In this document: in pieces, positions 7,580 through 16,694 of the stretch
Layout of the letters: each line of letters begins with the position of its first letter
Numbering within the stretch: position 1 is the first letter of the stretch
Source of the DNA: JAJFKB01 sp965230515
GTDB lineage: Bacteria > Pseudomonadota > Gammaproteobacteria > Pseudomonadales > IMCC2047
DNA length: 64,000 nucleotides
Reading direction: 5' to 3'
NCBI GenBank assembly: GCA_965230515.1
Contig: OZ246007.1
Location: 186,001-250,000, forward strand
Notes under the pieces: generated by a model
Told to the model about the DNA's origin: nothing
Databases searched by the model: none
What the model saw: only the letters and a program-made list of their open reading frames with translations
Translations under genes and position numbers: made by a program

Positions 7580-7636
7580 AACGATGGATGATTTTGCTCA
7601 AACCCTATATCATTTGCACCCCTCTTGGGATGGGTC

Positions 7637-7658
7637 GATCAAATCATTCACTTTGATC
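7637..7658. promoter_or_regulatory. Inverted repeat in the rluE-icd intergenic region
   Basis: Perfect 7-bp arms GATCAAA and TTTGATC with an 8-base spacer lie between the divergent rluE and icd genes, ~120 bases before icd. The shape suits a dimeric regulator, but the regulator is not identifiable from the sequence. Confidence 0.35.
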
Positions 7659-7778
7659 ATTTTATACCGTTAGCGGTTTGTTAGTTTATGTAATTTAATT
7701 GCTGGATAACAACAACAAAAAGGCAGTTAGTCAGTTTTTAGTAAGTATCGGTAAATGTTGTTTTAGACGGAGACCAGT

Positions 7779-9038
7779 ATGGCATATCAACACATTTCAG
7801 TTCCACAAGACGGTGAAAAAATTACCGTAAATTCAGATAATTCCCTAAATGTTCCCAATCGTCCCATTATCCCTTTTATTGAAGGTGATGGCATTGGTGT
7901 CGATGTTACCCCACCCATGATCAATGTGGTTAACGCAGCGATTGAAAAAGCTTATGGCGGTGAGCGGTCCATTGCCTGGATGGAAGTCTACTCCGGTGAG
8001 AAAGCGGTTCAGGTGTATGGCGATGACCAGTGGTTACCAGAAGAGACTCTGGAAGCCTTTAAAGAGTTCGCGATTGGTATTAAAGGACCTTTGACTACGC
8101 CTGTTGGTGGCGGTATTCGTTCATTGAACGTTGCGCTGCGTCAGGAGTTGGACCTTTATGTATGCCAGCGTCCGGTACGTTGGTTTGAAGGTGTACCAAG
8201 TCCGGTTAAAGAGCCGGGTAAAACTGATATGGTTATTTTCCGTGAAAACTCGGAAGATATCTACGCGGGTGTAGAGTGGGCTGCCGGAACGCCTGAAGCA
8301 GATAAATTGATCAAAATTCTTCAGGAAGAATTTGGTGTGACTAAAATCCGTTTCCCTCAAAACTGCGGAATCGGTATCAAGCCGGTTTCCAAAGAGGGAA
8401 CCCAGCGTCTGGTGCGTCGTACCATTCAGTATGCGATTGACCAGGATCTTCCAAGTGTCACGTTGGTCCACAAAGGCAATATCATGAAGTTCACTGAAGG
8501 TGCCTTTAAAGAGTGGGGCTATGAGCTTGCTCAAGAGGAGTTTGGTGCAGAGTTGCTGGATGGCGGTCCCTGGTGCGTTTTGAAAAACCCGAACACGGGC
8601 AAAGAGATTATCATTAAGGATGTGATTGCTGACGCCATGTTGCAACAAATCCTGCTGCGTCCTGATGAGTACAGCGCCATTGCGACGCTGAACCTGAATG
8701 GTGACTATCTGTCTGATGCGCTGGCCGCACAGGTCGGTGGCATCGGAATTGCTCCTGGTGCAAACATTGGTGATGAAGTGGCGATCTTTGAGGCGACTCA
8801 CGGCACAGCGCCCAAGTACGCCGGTCAGGACAAAGTTAACCCCGGTTCTGTAATTCTTTCAGCGGAGATGATGCTGCGCTTTATGGGTTGGAATGAAGCT
8901 GCTGATTTGATTCTCAAAGGCACAGAAGCGGCCATTGCTGCCAAAACTGTCACCTACGATTTTGAGCGTTTGATGGACGATGCAACGCTGGTTTCTTCAT
9001 CTCAGTTTGGTGAAGAAATTATCAAACATATGGGTTGA
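7779..9038 (+). CDS. icd: NADP-dependent isocitrate dehydrogenase
   Basis: This 419-residue enzyme of the TCA cycle oxidatively decarboxylates isocitrate to 2-oxoglutarate in the cytoplasm. The substrate loop FRENSEDIYAG (containing the serine phosphorylated by AceK in E. coli), LVHKGNIMKFTEG, the metal and substrate segment NLNGDYLSDALAAQVGG, and FEATHGTAPKYAG are all present. Length matches the dimeric E. coli-type enzyme. The start is preceded by a GGAG-like site (ACGGAGACC). It stands alone between a divergent partner and a downstream hairpin, so it is probably monocistronic. Confidence 0.97.
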   Translation: MAYQHISVPQDGEKITVNSDNSLNVPNRPIIPFIEGDGIGVDVTPPMINVVNAAIEKAYGGERSIAWMEVYSGEKAVQVYGDDQWLPEETLEAFKEFAIGIKGPLTTPVGGGIRSLNVALRQELDLYVCQRPVRWFEGVPSPVKEPGKTDMVIFRENSEDIYAGVEWAAGTPEADKLIKILQEEFGVTKIRFPQNCGIGIKPVSKEGTQRLVRRTIQYAIDQDLPSVTLVHKGNIMKFTEGAFKEWGYELAQEEFGAELLDGGPWCVLKNPNTGKEIIIKDVIADAMLQQILLRPDEYSAIATLNLNGDYLSDALAAQVGGIGIAPGANIGDEVAIFEATHGTAPKYAGQDKVNPGSVILSAEMMLRFMGWNEAADLILKGTEAAIAAKTVTYDFERLMDDATLVSSSQFGEEIIKHMG

Positions 9039-9057
9039 TCTTAATCTGTGGCCCCTC

Positions 9058-9091
9058 TTTACCGGGTCTGGCTTGGTCAGATCCGGTAAAA
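9058..9091 (+). terminator. Terminator-like hairpin after icd
   Basis: The 13-base arms TTTACCGGGTCTG and CAGATCCGGTAAA pair with a single G-U, followed by ATATTTCTTTTC. The U tract is imperfect, but the stem is strong. Confidence 0.7.
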
Positions 9092-9275
9092 TATTTCTTT
9101 TCTCTAAACCTTTCCCCCTGTTTTACTGTCCTATATTTGTGTTAATTGCCTTTGGCCGCGAAACACTCGAATTAGCCTTTACATATAGAATGAAGTTAAC
9201 GCAATATTGAGCTTAATTTGTTGGTGGGATTTGCTAAACTGCTAATTAACAGACATTCGTTTTTTTATTGAAATT

Positions 9276-9626
9276 ATGAGTAAAACGCAACAGATTGAAC
9301 TAACCTTAAATCAGGGCGATCCAAATGATGATGGTAACCTTGCATTGGAGCAGGCGAAACCCAAGCTCAAGAAGCCGCCCATGTATAAGGTAATTATGTA
9401 CAACGATGACTATACGCCGATGGAGTTTGTGGTCGAGATTTTGGAGCTGTTTTTTAATCTCGATCGTGAAAAGGCGACGCAGGTCATGTTAACGGTGCAC
9501 ACTCAGGGTAAAGCGGTGTGCGGTATATACACGCGTGATGTGGCAGAAACTAAAGTGGTTCAGGTGAATCAGTTTGCCAGTGATAGTGAACACCCCCTAC
9601 TTTGTGGTATTGATAAGGCGGAATAA
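9276..9626 (+). CDS. clpS: ClpS adaptor of the N-degron pathway
   Basis: This 116-residue adaptor binds proteins bearing Leu, Phe, Trp or Tyr at the N-terminus and hands them to ClpAP. The peptide-binding pocket motifs YKVIMYNDDYTPMEFVV and HTQGKAVCG are intact, and the flexible N-terminal tail (~35 residues) precedes the folded domain. The ATG at 9276 is the first in frame with a weak ribosome-binding site. It sits 13 bases before clpA, the normal pairing with its partner unfoldase. Confidence 0.96.
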   Translation: MSKTQQIELTLNQGDPNDDGNLALEQAKPKLKKPPMYKVIMYNDDYTPMEFVVEILELFFNLDREKATQVMLTVHTQGKAVCGIYTRDVAETKVVQVNQFASDSEHPLLCGIDKAE

Positions 9627-9639
9627 ATGAGGTGCTCAT

Positions 9640-11913
9640 ATGTTAAGCAAAGACCTTGAAATAACCTTGAATATAGCGTTCAAGGAGGCACGCACCAAAC
9701 GTCACGAATATATGACGGTGGAGCATCTGCTACTTGCGCTACTGGATAACTCTTCTGCACTCGAAGTGCTTAACGGTTGCAGCGTGGATCTGGCGATTCT
9801 CAGGAAGGAACTGGATGAGTTCGTAAATAGCACTACACCGGTTATACCGGAGGCTAATGCCGTTGTCGAAACACAGCCGACTTTAGGTTTTCAACGTGTA
9901 TTGCAGCGGGCGGTGTTTCATGTACAGTCTTCCGGTAAGAAAGAGGTCACCGGAGCGAATGTCCTCGTCGCGATTTTCAGCGAACAGGAAAGCCAGGCGG
10001 TTTTTCTGCTCAAGCAACAGAATATAAGCCGTATTGATGTAGTCAATTTCATCGCCCATGGCATTTCGAAAGTGGGTGATAACAGCGAGCATGAAGAGCT
10101 CGGTAACGATCAGGTCGAAGCAGATCCTGTGGCCGATGCGCCAGGGCAGAGCCCTCTGGAAAATTTTGCCACTAATCTCAACGAACAGGCCCGGAAAGGG
10201 CTGATTGATCCGTTGATTGGTCGCGATTTTGAGGTCAGCCGGGTAATACAGATTCTATCAAGGCGTCGCAAGAACAATCCGCTTTTGGTTGGTGAATCCG
10301 GAGTCGGAAAAACAGCTATCGCCGAGGGGCTGGCCAAGTTGATTGTTGATGGTGAAGTGCCGGATGTAATCAAAGACGGGGTTGTGTACTCATTGGATAT
10401 GGGGGCATTGCTGGCCGGCACCAAATATCGGGGTGATTTTGAAAAACGCTTCAAAGCGCTGCTATCCGAAATGAAAAAGCAGCCTCATTCGATTCTCTTT
10501 ATCGATGAAATACATACCATTATCGGTGCGGGTGCAGCTTCCGGTGGCGTTATGGACGCCTCTAATCTGTTGAAGCCGGTGTTGAGTAATCGTGGTATCC
10601 GTTGTGTCGGCTCGACCACATACCAGGAATATCGCGGAATATTTGAAAAGGATCGTGCATTATCACGGCGGTTCCAAAAGGTGGATGTTTCAGAGCCAAG
10701 CGTGGAGGATACCTATAAAATCCTGAAAGGGCTCAAATCACGTTTTGAGGAGCATCATGCAATTCGCTTTACTGACAAATCTCTGCGTTCTGCGGCACAG
10801 TTGGCGGACAGGTATATTACTGATCGTCACATGCCGGACAAGGCAATTGATGTCATTGACGAGGCCGGTGCTTTTCAGCAGCTCAGGCCGGAAAACAAAC
10901 GCAGAAAAGTGATCGGTGTTTCAGAAATTGAAAAAATAGTAGCGAATATCGCGCGGGTTCCACAGCAGAGTGTTTCTGCATCCGATAAGAAGCTGCTTAA
11001 GAATATTGATCGTGATCTGAAGATGGTTGTGTTTGGCCAGGACGATGCGATTGACGCGATCAGTACCTCTATCAAATTGTCGCGGGCAGGCCTGAAAGAG
11101 ATAGAAAAACCGATAGGCTCCTTCCTGTTTGCCGGCCCTACAGGAGTTGGTAAGACGGAGTTGACCCGACAGTTGGCCAATGTCATGGGTGTCGAGTTGG
11201 TACGCTTTGATATGTCCGAGTATATGGAGCGTCATACCGTTTCTCGTTTGATCGGTGCGCCTCCGGGTTACGTCGGCTTTGATCAGGGTGGCTTGCTCAC
11301 TGAAGCGATTACCAAACATCCGCATTCAGTATTGTTACTGGATGAGATTGAAAAGGCACACCCGGAAGTTTTCAATCTGTTACTGCAGGTGATGGATCAT
11401 GGGACTTTGACCGATAATAATGGTCGCAAAGCTGATTTTCGTAATGTCGTTATTATTATGACCACCAATGCCGGAGCGGAGATGATGAGTCGTCGCTCGA
11501 TAGGATTTACCCACCAGGATCATAGTACCGATGGGCTGGAGGAGGTACGTAAGGCGTTCACACCCGAGTTCAGAAACAGACTGGATGGTATTGTTCAGTT
11601 TAATGCACTGGATCCTCGAGTCATAGAAAGTGTTGTCGATAAATTCCTGACCGAGTTACAGGCGCAACTGGACGATAAGAAAGTGCATATTGAGGTGGAA
11701 GATAGCGCACGGCAATGGCTGGCCGAAAACGGCTATGATGAAAAAATGGGAGCTCGTCCGATGGCAAGGCTCATTCACGACAAGATTAAGAAACCACTGG
11801 CTGAGGCGATTCTTTTTGGTGATTTTGTCGGCGGAGGTACCGCTGTGGTATCACTGGAAGATGGCGAGCTCGCTTTTAAGCTGCATTCGCCTGAAGAACT
11901 CACCGAGTGCTAA
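9640..11913 (+). CDS. clpA: ClpA AAA+ unfoldase of ClpAP
   Basis: This 757-residue ATP-dependent unfoldase works with ClpP. The N-domain (~1-145) carries the two Clp repeats. The first AAA module has Walker A GESGVGKTA and Walker B ILFIDEIH; the second has GPTGVGKTE and VLLLDEIEKAHPEV. The tail SIGFTHQ and a ClpP-docking loop are in the expected second module. A GAGGTG site lies five bases before the ATG. It follows clpS directly. ClpP itself is encoded 16 kb away with tig and clpX. Confidence 0.97.
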   Translation: MLSKDLEITLNIAFKEARTKRHEYMTVEHLLLALLDNSSALEVLNGCSVDLAILRKELDEFVNSTTPVIPEANAVVETQPTLGFQRVLQRAVFHVQSSGKKEVTGANVLVAIFSEQESQAVFLLKQQNISRIDVVNFIAHGISKVGDNSEHEELGNDQVEADPVADAPGQSPLENFATNLNEQARKGLIDPLIGRDFEVSRVIQILSRRRKNNPLLVGESGVGKTAIAEGLAKLIVDGEVPDVIKDGVVYSLDMGALLAGTKYRGDFEKRFKALLSEMKKQPHSILFIDEIHTIIGAGAASGGVMDASNLLKPVLSNRGIRCVGSTTYQEYRGIFEKDRALSRRFQKVDVSEPSVEDTYKILKGLKSRFEEHHAIRFTDKSLRSAAQLADRYITDRHMPDKAIDVIDEAGAFQQLRPENKRRKVIGVSEIEKIVANIARVPQQSVSASDKKLLKNIDRDLKMVVFGQDDAIDAISTSIKLSRAGLKEIEKPIGSFLFAGPTGVGKTELTRQLANVMGVELVRFDMSEYMERHTVSRLIGAPPGYVGFDQGGLLTEAITKHPHSVLLLDEIEKAHPEVFNLLLQVMDHGTLTDNNGRKADFRNVVIIMTTNAGAEMMSRRSIGFTHQDHSTDGLEEVRKAFTPEFRNRLDGIVQFNALDPRVIESVVDKFLTELQAQLDDKKVHIEVEDSARQWLAENGYDEKMGARPMARLIHDKIKKPLAEAILFGDFVGGGTAVVSLEDGELAFKLHSPEELTEC

Positions 11914-11987
11914 GAGCCTGGCAATAGATCCTGGGTTTAGAGCTATTTATGGTATGGCTGGGGAGTTCTCTTTGCTGGAAAGGGATT

Positions 11988-12206
11988 CTAGCGGGCTCGG
12001 TAAATAATCCTTCCCTTGGTTAGATCGTAGGGTGTCAGCTCTACGGTTACCTTGTCCCCAGTTAGGATACGTATGTAGTTTTTACGCATTTTTCCGGATA
12101 TGTGTGCGGTGACAACATGCCCGTTTTCAAGCTTAACGCGAAACATCGTGTTTGGTAAGGTGTCGATAATTTCACCTTCCATTTCAATTTGGCCTTCTTT
12201 AGCCAT
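11988..12206 (-). CDS. infA: Translation initiation factor IF-1
   Basis: This 72-residue S1-fold protein binds the ribosomal A site during initiation. The sequence begins MAKEGQIEMEGEIIDTLPN and contains ISGKMRKNYIRILTGD and LTPYDLTKGRI, essentially the canonical protein. The stop is TAG at 11988-11990. It faces clpA (convergent) and lies downstream of aat and bpt on the same strand, the order seen in many gammaproteobacteria. Confidence 0.98.
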   Translation of the reverse strand: MAKEGQIEMEGEIIDTLPNTMFRVKLENGHVVTAHISGKMRKNYIRILTGDKVTVELTPYDLTKGRIIYRAR

Positions 12207-12302
12207 AAAGTTAAATAACTCCCGTGTTTTTGTTTAGAGGCGAGCATTCTGCCTAAATGTGCGTGCTTTATCAACACATTTGTTAAGCTCAAAAAGGAGG
12301 GC

Positions 12303-13010
12303 TTAGCCCAACAGAGTCCAACAGCCATTGACCAGCAGTTCGACCGGGCGGTATTGGATTTTGTAGTTCATTTTTCGACACTGTTTGACCCAGTAACCGA
12401 GATAAAGATACTCAAGCTGTTTGTCTCTGGCAAATTCAATCTGTTTCAAAATTGCAAACACTCCCAGACTGCGCCTGCTCTCGAGTGGCTCAAAAAAAGT
12501 ATAGATGGCGGAGCAGGCGCTAGTAAGCATGTCGGTTACCGCGACTGCCAACAGTTTTCCGTTTAACCGGAACTCCAGAAAGAAGCTGTTTGCTTCGCTT
12601 TCAACGATAAAGCTCTGATATTGTTCCTCGGTGGCGGGGTACATGTCACCGTCTGCGTGTCGCTCTTTGATATAGCGTGCATAGAGATCGTAGAGCTCAT
12701 CAGTAAAGCGGGGTTTGCTAATGGAGCAGGTGATATCCCGGTTGCGCTTTTGTATGCGTGTTTGGTTTTTGTTGGGCCGAAATAGATTAACCGGTATACG
12801 TGTTGAGATGCAGGAGGAACAGCTGTCACAGTTGGGCAGGTAAATATAATCGCCACTGCGTCTGAAGCCTCGCGTAGAAAGGTCGCTTAGTATTTCGGGC
12901 GTAATTTTAAGCTCAGGGTCGACAAACAGTGTACTCGCCAGCTGATCCATGCGGTAGCTGCATTGGTGTGGCATTGTCTGATAGAGCTTGATCTGTTCCA
13001 AAATCGACAT
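12303..13010 (-). CDS. bpt: Bpt aminoacyl-tRNA--protein transferase
   Basis: This 235-residue protein is the Bpt branch of the arginyltransferase (ATE1-like) family. It attaches Leu to N-terminal Asp or Glu (and oxidised Met), creating ClpS-recognised N-degrons. The N-terminal cysteine cluster CDSCSSC and the C-terminal GYWVKQCRKMNYK and YRPVELL signatures are visible. It lies 14 bases from the aat stop on the same strand and ~100 bases before infA. Together with Aat, ClpS and ClpA it completes the pathway locally. Confidence 0.95.
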   Translation of the reverse strand: MSILEQIKLYQTMPHQCSYRMDQLASTLFVDPELKITPEILSDLSTRGFRRSGDYIYLPNCDSCSSCISTRIPVNLFRPNKNQTRIQKRNRDITCSISKPRFTDELYDLYARYIKERHADGDMYPATEEQYQSFIVESEANSFFLEFRLNGKLLAVAVTDMLTSACSAIYTFFEPLESRRSLGVFAILKQIEFARDKQLEYLYLGYWVKQCRKMNYKIQYRPVELLVNGCWTLLG

Positions 13011-13024
13011 GCGATTAACCCGTG

Positions 13025-13708
13025 CTACCTCCAGTTAGATTGTCTGCCGTCCTGGATGTGCTGCTTCAGATGCTTAATAAAGACGGGCCGGGGAATACAG
13101 GTTGCGCCCAGTGATTCGAGATGCGGGTTGTATACCTGGCAATCGATTAGGGTAAAGGATAGCGCCTTTAATTTCTGAATTAAATGATAAAGTGCAATTT
13201 TAGAGGCATCCGTTTTTCTGCTGAACATGGATTCCCCAAAAAAAACGCTGCCCATTGCAATGCCATAGAGCCCTCCGACAAGCTCCGAATCAGACCAGGC
13301 TTCGACCGAGTGGGCTATGCCCAATTGATGAAGATGGGAATAAGCAATCTTTATATCGGATGTAATCCAGGTACCCTGGCTGTTTTTTCTGTTCTCTGAG
13401 CAGAGGTTGACGAGTTCGTCAAAGCATTGATCGAAGGTGATTTTAAAATGCTGTTTATTAAGCGTTTTACGTAAGCTTCTTGATACATGTAGTGCTTCCG
13501 GGTAGAGCACGCAGCGTGGGCTTGGGCTCCACCATAGAATAGGCTGACCCTCCTCAAACCAGGGGAAAATGCCAGACTGGTAGGCGCAAATCAGGCGTTC
13601 CGGGCTGAGGTCACCCCCCACGGCTATCAATCCGTTGGGCTCTTCCATGGCTTGCTCAATCGGAGGAAAATCCAGATTGTTTTCTGTCAGTAAACTAATG
13701 CCGGACAT
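13025..13708 (-). CDS. aat: Leucyl/phenylalanyl-tRNA--protein transferase
   Basis: This 227-residue GNAT-fold enzyme adds Leu or Phe from tRNA to proteins with N-terminal Arg or Lys. The family signatures FPPIEQAMEEPNGLIAVGGD, GIFPWFEEGQPILWWSPSPR, GGLYGIAMGSVFFGESMFS and LIDCQVYNPHLESLGA are all present. Its length is normal. It is first in an aat-bpt(-infA) run. Confidence 0.97.
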   Translation of the reverse strand: MSGISLLTENNLDFPPIEQAMEEPNGLIAVGGDLSPERLICAYQSGIFPWFEEGQPILWWSPSPRCVLYPEALHVSRSLRKTLNKQHFKITFDQCFDELVNLCSENRKNSQGTWITSDIKIAYSHLHQLGIAHSVEAWSDSELVGGLYGIAMGSVFFGESMFSRKTDASKIALYHLIQKLKALSFTLIDCQVYNPHLESLGATCIPRPVFIKHLKQHIQDGRQSNWR

Positions 13709-13839
13709 GGGTGCCAGACAGGGCTGCCGTGAGCAGCCCTTCCTAGTAGAATAGTAAAAGTGATGGATAGAGGGTTTATCCGTTGAAGATCAAGCGCTAT
13801 CGGCATGACAGAAGTGCAATCCGGCAGAGTTTTGTCCGG

Positions 13840-14787
13840 TTACTCTTCCAGAAATTTTTCAGCATCCAATGCTGCCATACAACCAAATCCGGCGGAGGTA
13901 ACAGCCTGTCGATAGATCTGGTCAGCAACGTCACCGGCTGCAAAAACACCCGGAACGCTGGTTGCTGTAGCATTGCCGTTAAGTCCGGACTGAATGGTAA
14001 TATAACCATTGTTCATCTCCAGCTGACCCTTGAAGATTTCGGTATTGGGCTTGTGGCCGATGGCGATGAAAACGCCCTGTAGATCGACCTCCTGTGTTGT
14101 GCCGGAATCTGTACTTTTCACGCGCATGCCGGTAACGCCCATATCATCACCCAGTATTTCATCCAGGGTATGGTTCCACAGAATTTTAACATTGCCATTT
14201 TTTTCCTTTTCAAACAGCTTGTCCTGTAGAATTTTTTCAGAGCGTAGTTTGTCTCGACGATGAACCAGGGTTACTTCGGCGGCGATGTTAGACAGATAGA
14301 GCGCCTCTTCAACTGCGGTATTGCCGCCACCGATGACAGCCACTTTCTGCTTGCGATAGAAGAAACCATCACAAGTAGCGCACGCGCTTACACCTTTTCC
14401 GGCAAACGCATCTTCAGAAGGTAATCCCAGATACTGCGCAGATGCGCCGGTGGCAATGATCAGAGCATCACAGGTGTAAGTGCCCGAGTCACCCTTGAGC
14501 GTGAACGGACGATTAGACAGCTCAACTTCGTTAATATGATCAAAAATGATTTCTGTATTAAAGCGTTCTGCATGCTGCTTCATGCGCTCCATTAGTTCGG
14601 GGCCCTGTAAACCTTCGACATCGCCTGGCCAATTGTCTACATCGGTAGTCGTGGTTAACTGGCCTCCCGCTTGCATACCGGTAATAAGTACAGGATTGAG
14701 GTTGGCTCTGGCGGCATAGACCGCAGCGGCATACCCCGCAGGTCCTGATCCGAGAATTAGCGCACGACAGTGTTTGGTTTCACTCAT
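13840..14787 (-). CDS. trxB: Thioredoxin reductase
   Basis: This 315-residue FAD/NADPH enzyme reduces thioredoxin. The FAD-binding GSGPAGYAAAVYAARA, the redox disulphide CATC (in SACATCDGFF), the NADPH motif GGGNTAVEEA and the C-terminal FAD motif GVFAAGDVAD are intact. Its start lies opposite the glutaredoxin-like gene and gor, so two thiol-redox transcription units share the intergenic region 14788-14974. That region holds a 7-bp inverted repeat (CTTCTAT/ATAGAAG at 14830-14853). Confidence 0.97.
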   Translation of the reverse strand: MSETKHCRALILGSGPAGYAAAVYAARANLNPVLITGMQAGGQLTTTTDVDNWPGDVEGLQGPELMERMKQHAERFNTEIIFDHINEVELSNRPFTLKGDSGTYTCDALIIATGASAQYLGLPSEDAFAGKGVSACATCDGFFYRKQKVAVIGGGNTAVEEALYLSNIAAEVTLVHRRDKLRSEKILQDKLFEKEKNGNVKILWNHTLDEILGDDMGVTGMRVKSTDSGTTQEVDLQGVFIAIGHKPNTEIFKGQLEMNNGYITIQSGLNGNATATSVPGVFAAGDVADQIYRQAVTSAGFGCMAALDAEKFLEE

Positions 14788-14974
14788 TGGGTTTTCCTAG
14801 CGTCACAATATTATTGGGATGAACAAAAACTTCTATGATAAATGAAATAGAAGACTCAGGTCACCCGTCAATAGATAATTTAGGGCGATAAAAAATAATG
14901 GGGATAAAAATACTATTTTAAATGTTTGGGGGAGTCTTTATAGTAACGCTGACGCCATAAAATGAGGTATCCGG

Positions 14975-15238
14975 ATGCAACTGCTGCTTTATACAACAGA
15001 TTACTGTCAGCTGTGTGAAGAGGCTGAAGAATTGATTTACCGTGTGTTATCCGGTTATCAATATGAAATTGAAAAGGTTGATGTGAGTGAGTCTGGTGAG
15101 TTAATAAATGATTATGGTCTAAGAATACCCGTGCTGGGTATTGTTGAACACAAGTTGCAAGAGTTGGACTGGCCGTTTGATGCGGATCAACTAAAAGACT
15201 TTCTGAAACAAGTGGGGTTGGATGATGGCGCAATTTGA
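14975..15238 (+). CDS. Glutaredoxin family protein (DUF836)
   Basis: This 87-residue thioredoxin-fold protein has the redox motif YCQLC at residues 9-13 near the start of the first helix and the conserved cis-Pro segment RIPVLGI. It resembles small glutaredoxin-like proteins of the DUF836 group rather than classical glutaredoxins, with less typical C-terminal glutathione contacts. It overlaps gor by 17 bases, so it is co-expressed with glutathione reductase. A GAGGT site precedes the ATG. The substrate is unknown. Confidence 0.85.
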   Translation: MQLLLYTTDYCQLCEEAEELIYRVLSGYQYEIEKVDVSESGELINDYGLRIPVLGIVEHKLQELDWPFDADQLKDFLKQVGLDDGAI

Positions 15239-16586
15239 TTTTGATCTGTTTGTGATCGGTGCTGGCTCGGGAGGCGTGCGTGCTGCGCGAATGGCGGCAA
15301 CCCTTGGGAAAAGGGTCGCGATTGCTGAAGACCGATACCTGGGCGGTACCTGTGTCAATGTAGGCTGTGTTCCCAAAAAGCTGTTTGTCTACGGCGCACA
15401 CTTTAATGAAGATTTTCACGATGCTCAGGCCTATGGCTGGCAGTTGCCCGGAAAACCCAGTTTTAACTGGGAGCAATTAAGAGATAATAAAAATAATGAA
15501 ATCAAACGGTTAAATGGAATATATAATAATTTGCTTGATAATTCAGGCGCACACCTGATCGATGGCTTTGCTAGTGTCGTTGATGGCCACACTATCCGTG
15601 TGGAGGACAATACCTACACCGCTGAGCACATATTGATTGCCACCGGTGGCTGGCCCTTTGTGCCTGATTTTCCGGGTTCAGAGCATGTTGTTACGTCGAA
15701 TGAAGTCTTTTTTCTGGAGCAGTTTCCGGAAAAGGTGTTAGTGGTCGGTGGTGGATATATTGCTGTTGAATTTGCGGGTATCTTTAATGGACTGGGCGCT
15801 GATACCGAGTTGATCTATCGCAGGGAACTGTTTTTAAGGGGGTTTGACAGTGATCTGCGCGAATTCGTGCGTGACGAGGTTAGTAAAAAGGGAGTGAGGC
15901 TGAATTTTAATACGGATGTGGTCAGTGTTGAGAAGCTTGAGAGTGGAAAACTCAGAGCGCAGTTGTCTACAGATCAGTTCATAGATGCGGATATCATATT
16001 GTATGCAACGGGCCGCAGGCCTAAAACTGAAGGATTGGGACTTGACCATGCGGGGGTAGCCACGGCTGATGATGGCACGATTTTGGTAAATGAGCATTAT
16101 CAGACCAATGTACCTTCCATCTATGCACTTGGTGATGTGGTTGGTCGCATGGAGCTGACTCCTGTCGCGTTGGCTGAGGGCATGGCTCTTGTCAGGTATC
16201 TTTATCAGGATGACCACTCCGTGCTTGATTATGAGGGGATTCCCACTGCGGTATTCAGTCAGCCTAACATTGGCACAGTGGGCTTGTCTGAGGAGCAGGC
16301 ATTAGAGAAAGGGCATGAAATACTGGTCTATCGCTCTACCTTCAAGCCTCTTAAGCATACGCTCAGCGGAAGTGAAGAGCGCTGTTTGATGAAGATGGTG
16401 GTGGATAAGCAGACCGATACGGTGCTGGGTGTGCATATGGTAGGCGCTGATGCAGGTGACATAATGCAGGGTATTGCGGTCGCATTAAAAGCGGGGGCGA
16501 CCAAAGCTGTATTTGACTCAACCATAGGGATACATCCAACATCGGCAGAGGAGTTTGTCACTATGCGCGAACCTGTTGCTGAGTGA
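15222..16586 (+). CDS. gor: Glutathione reductase
   Basis: This 454-residue flavoenzyme reduces glutathione disulphide with NADPH. FAD motif GAGSGGVRAARMAA, active disulphide GGTCVNVGCVPKK, NADPH motif VGGGYIAVEFAG and the C-terminal base region GIHPTSAEEFVTM are all present. Two ATG codons in tandem (15222 and 15225) are possible starts inside the upstream gene. The second gives the usual MAQFDFDLFVIG beginning. The Arg residues of the NADPH loop (YRRELFLRGFD) support NADPH over NADH. Confidence 0.96.
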   Translation: MMAQFDFDLFVIGAGSGGVRAARMAATLGKRVAIAEDRYLGGTCVNVGCVPKKLFVYGAHFNEDFHDAQAYGWQLPGKPSFNWEQLRDNKNNEIKRLNGIYNNLLDNSGAHLIDGFASVVDGHTIRVEDNTYTAEHILIATGGWPFVPDFPGSEHVVTSNEVFFLEQFPEKVLVVGGGYIAVEFAGIFNGLGADTELIYRRELFLRGFDSDLREFVRDEVSKKGVRLNFNTDVVSVEKLESGKLRAQLSTDQFIDADIILYATGRRPKTEGLGLDHAGVATADDGTILVNEHYQTNVPSIYALGDVVGRMELTPVALAEGMALVRYLYQDDHSVLDYEGIPTAVFSQPNIGTVGLSEEQALEKGHEILVYRSTFKPLKHTLSGSEERCLMKMVVDKQTDTVLGVHMVGADAGDIMQGIAVALKAGATKAVFDSTIGIHPTSAEEFVTMREPVAE

Positions 16587-16694
16587 TATGAGCATGGTAG
16601 GTGTATGTCTTTGTTGTTAGTCATGAGTATGTCCCTCTGGAGAGGGACAGAATGATTTGTCACCAGCATTACAATTATAAATATGATTAATTAA

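Noticed and set aside
16631..16648. GTCCCTC/GAGGGAC hairpin between gor and miaE as a terminator
   Set aside because: The stem is only 7 bp and no T run follows on either strand.
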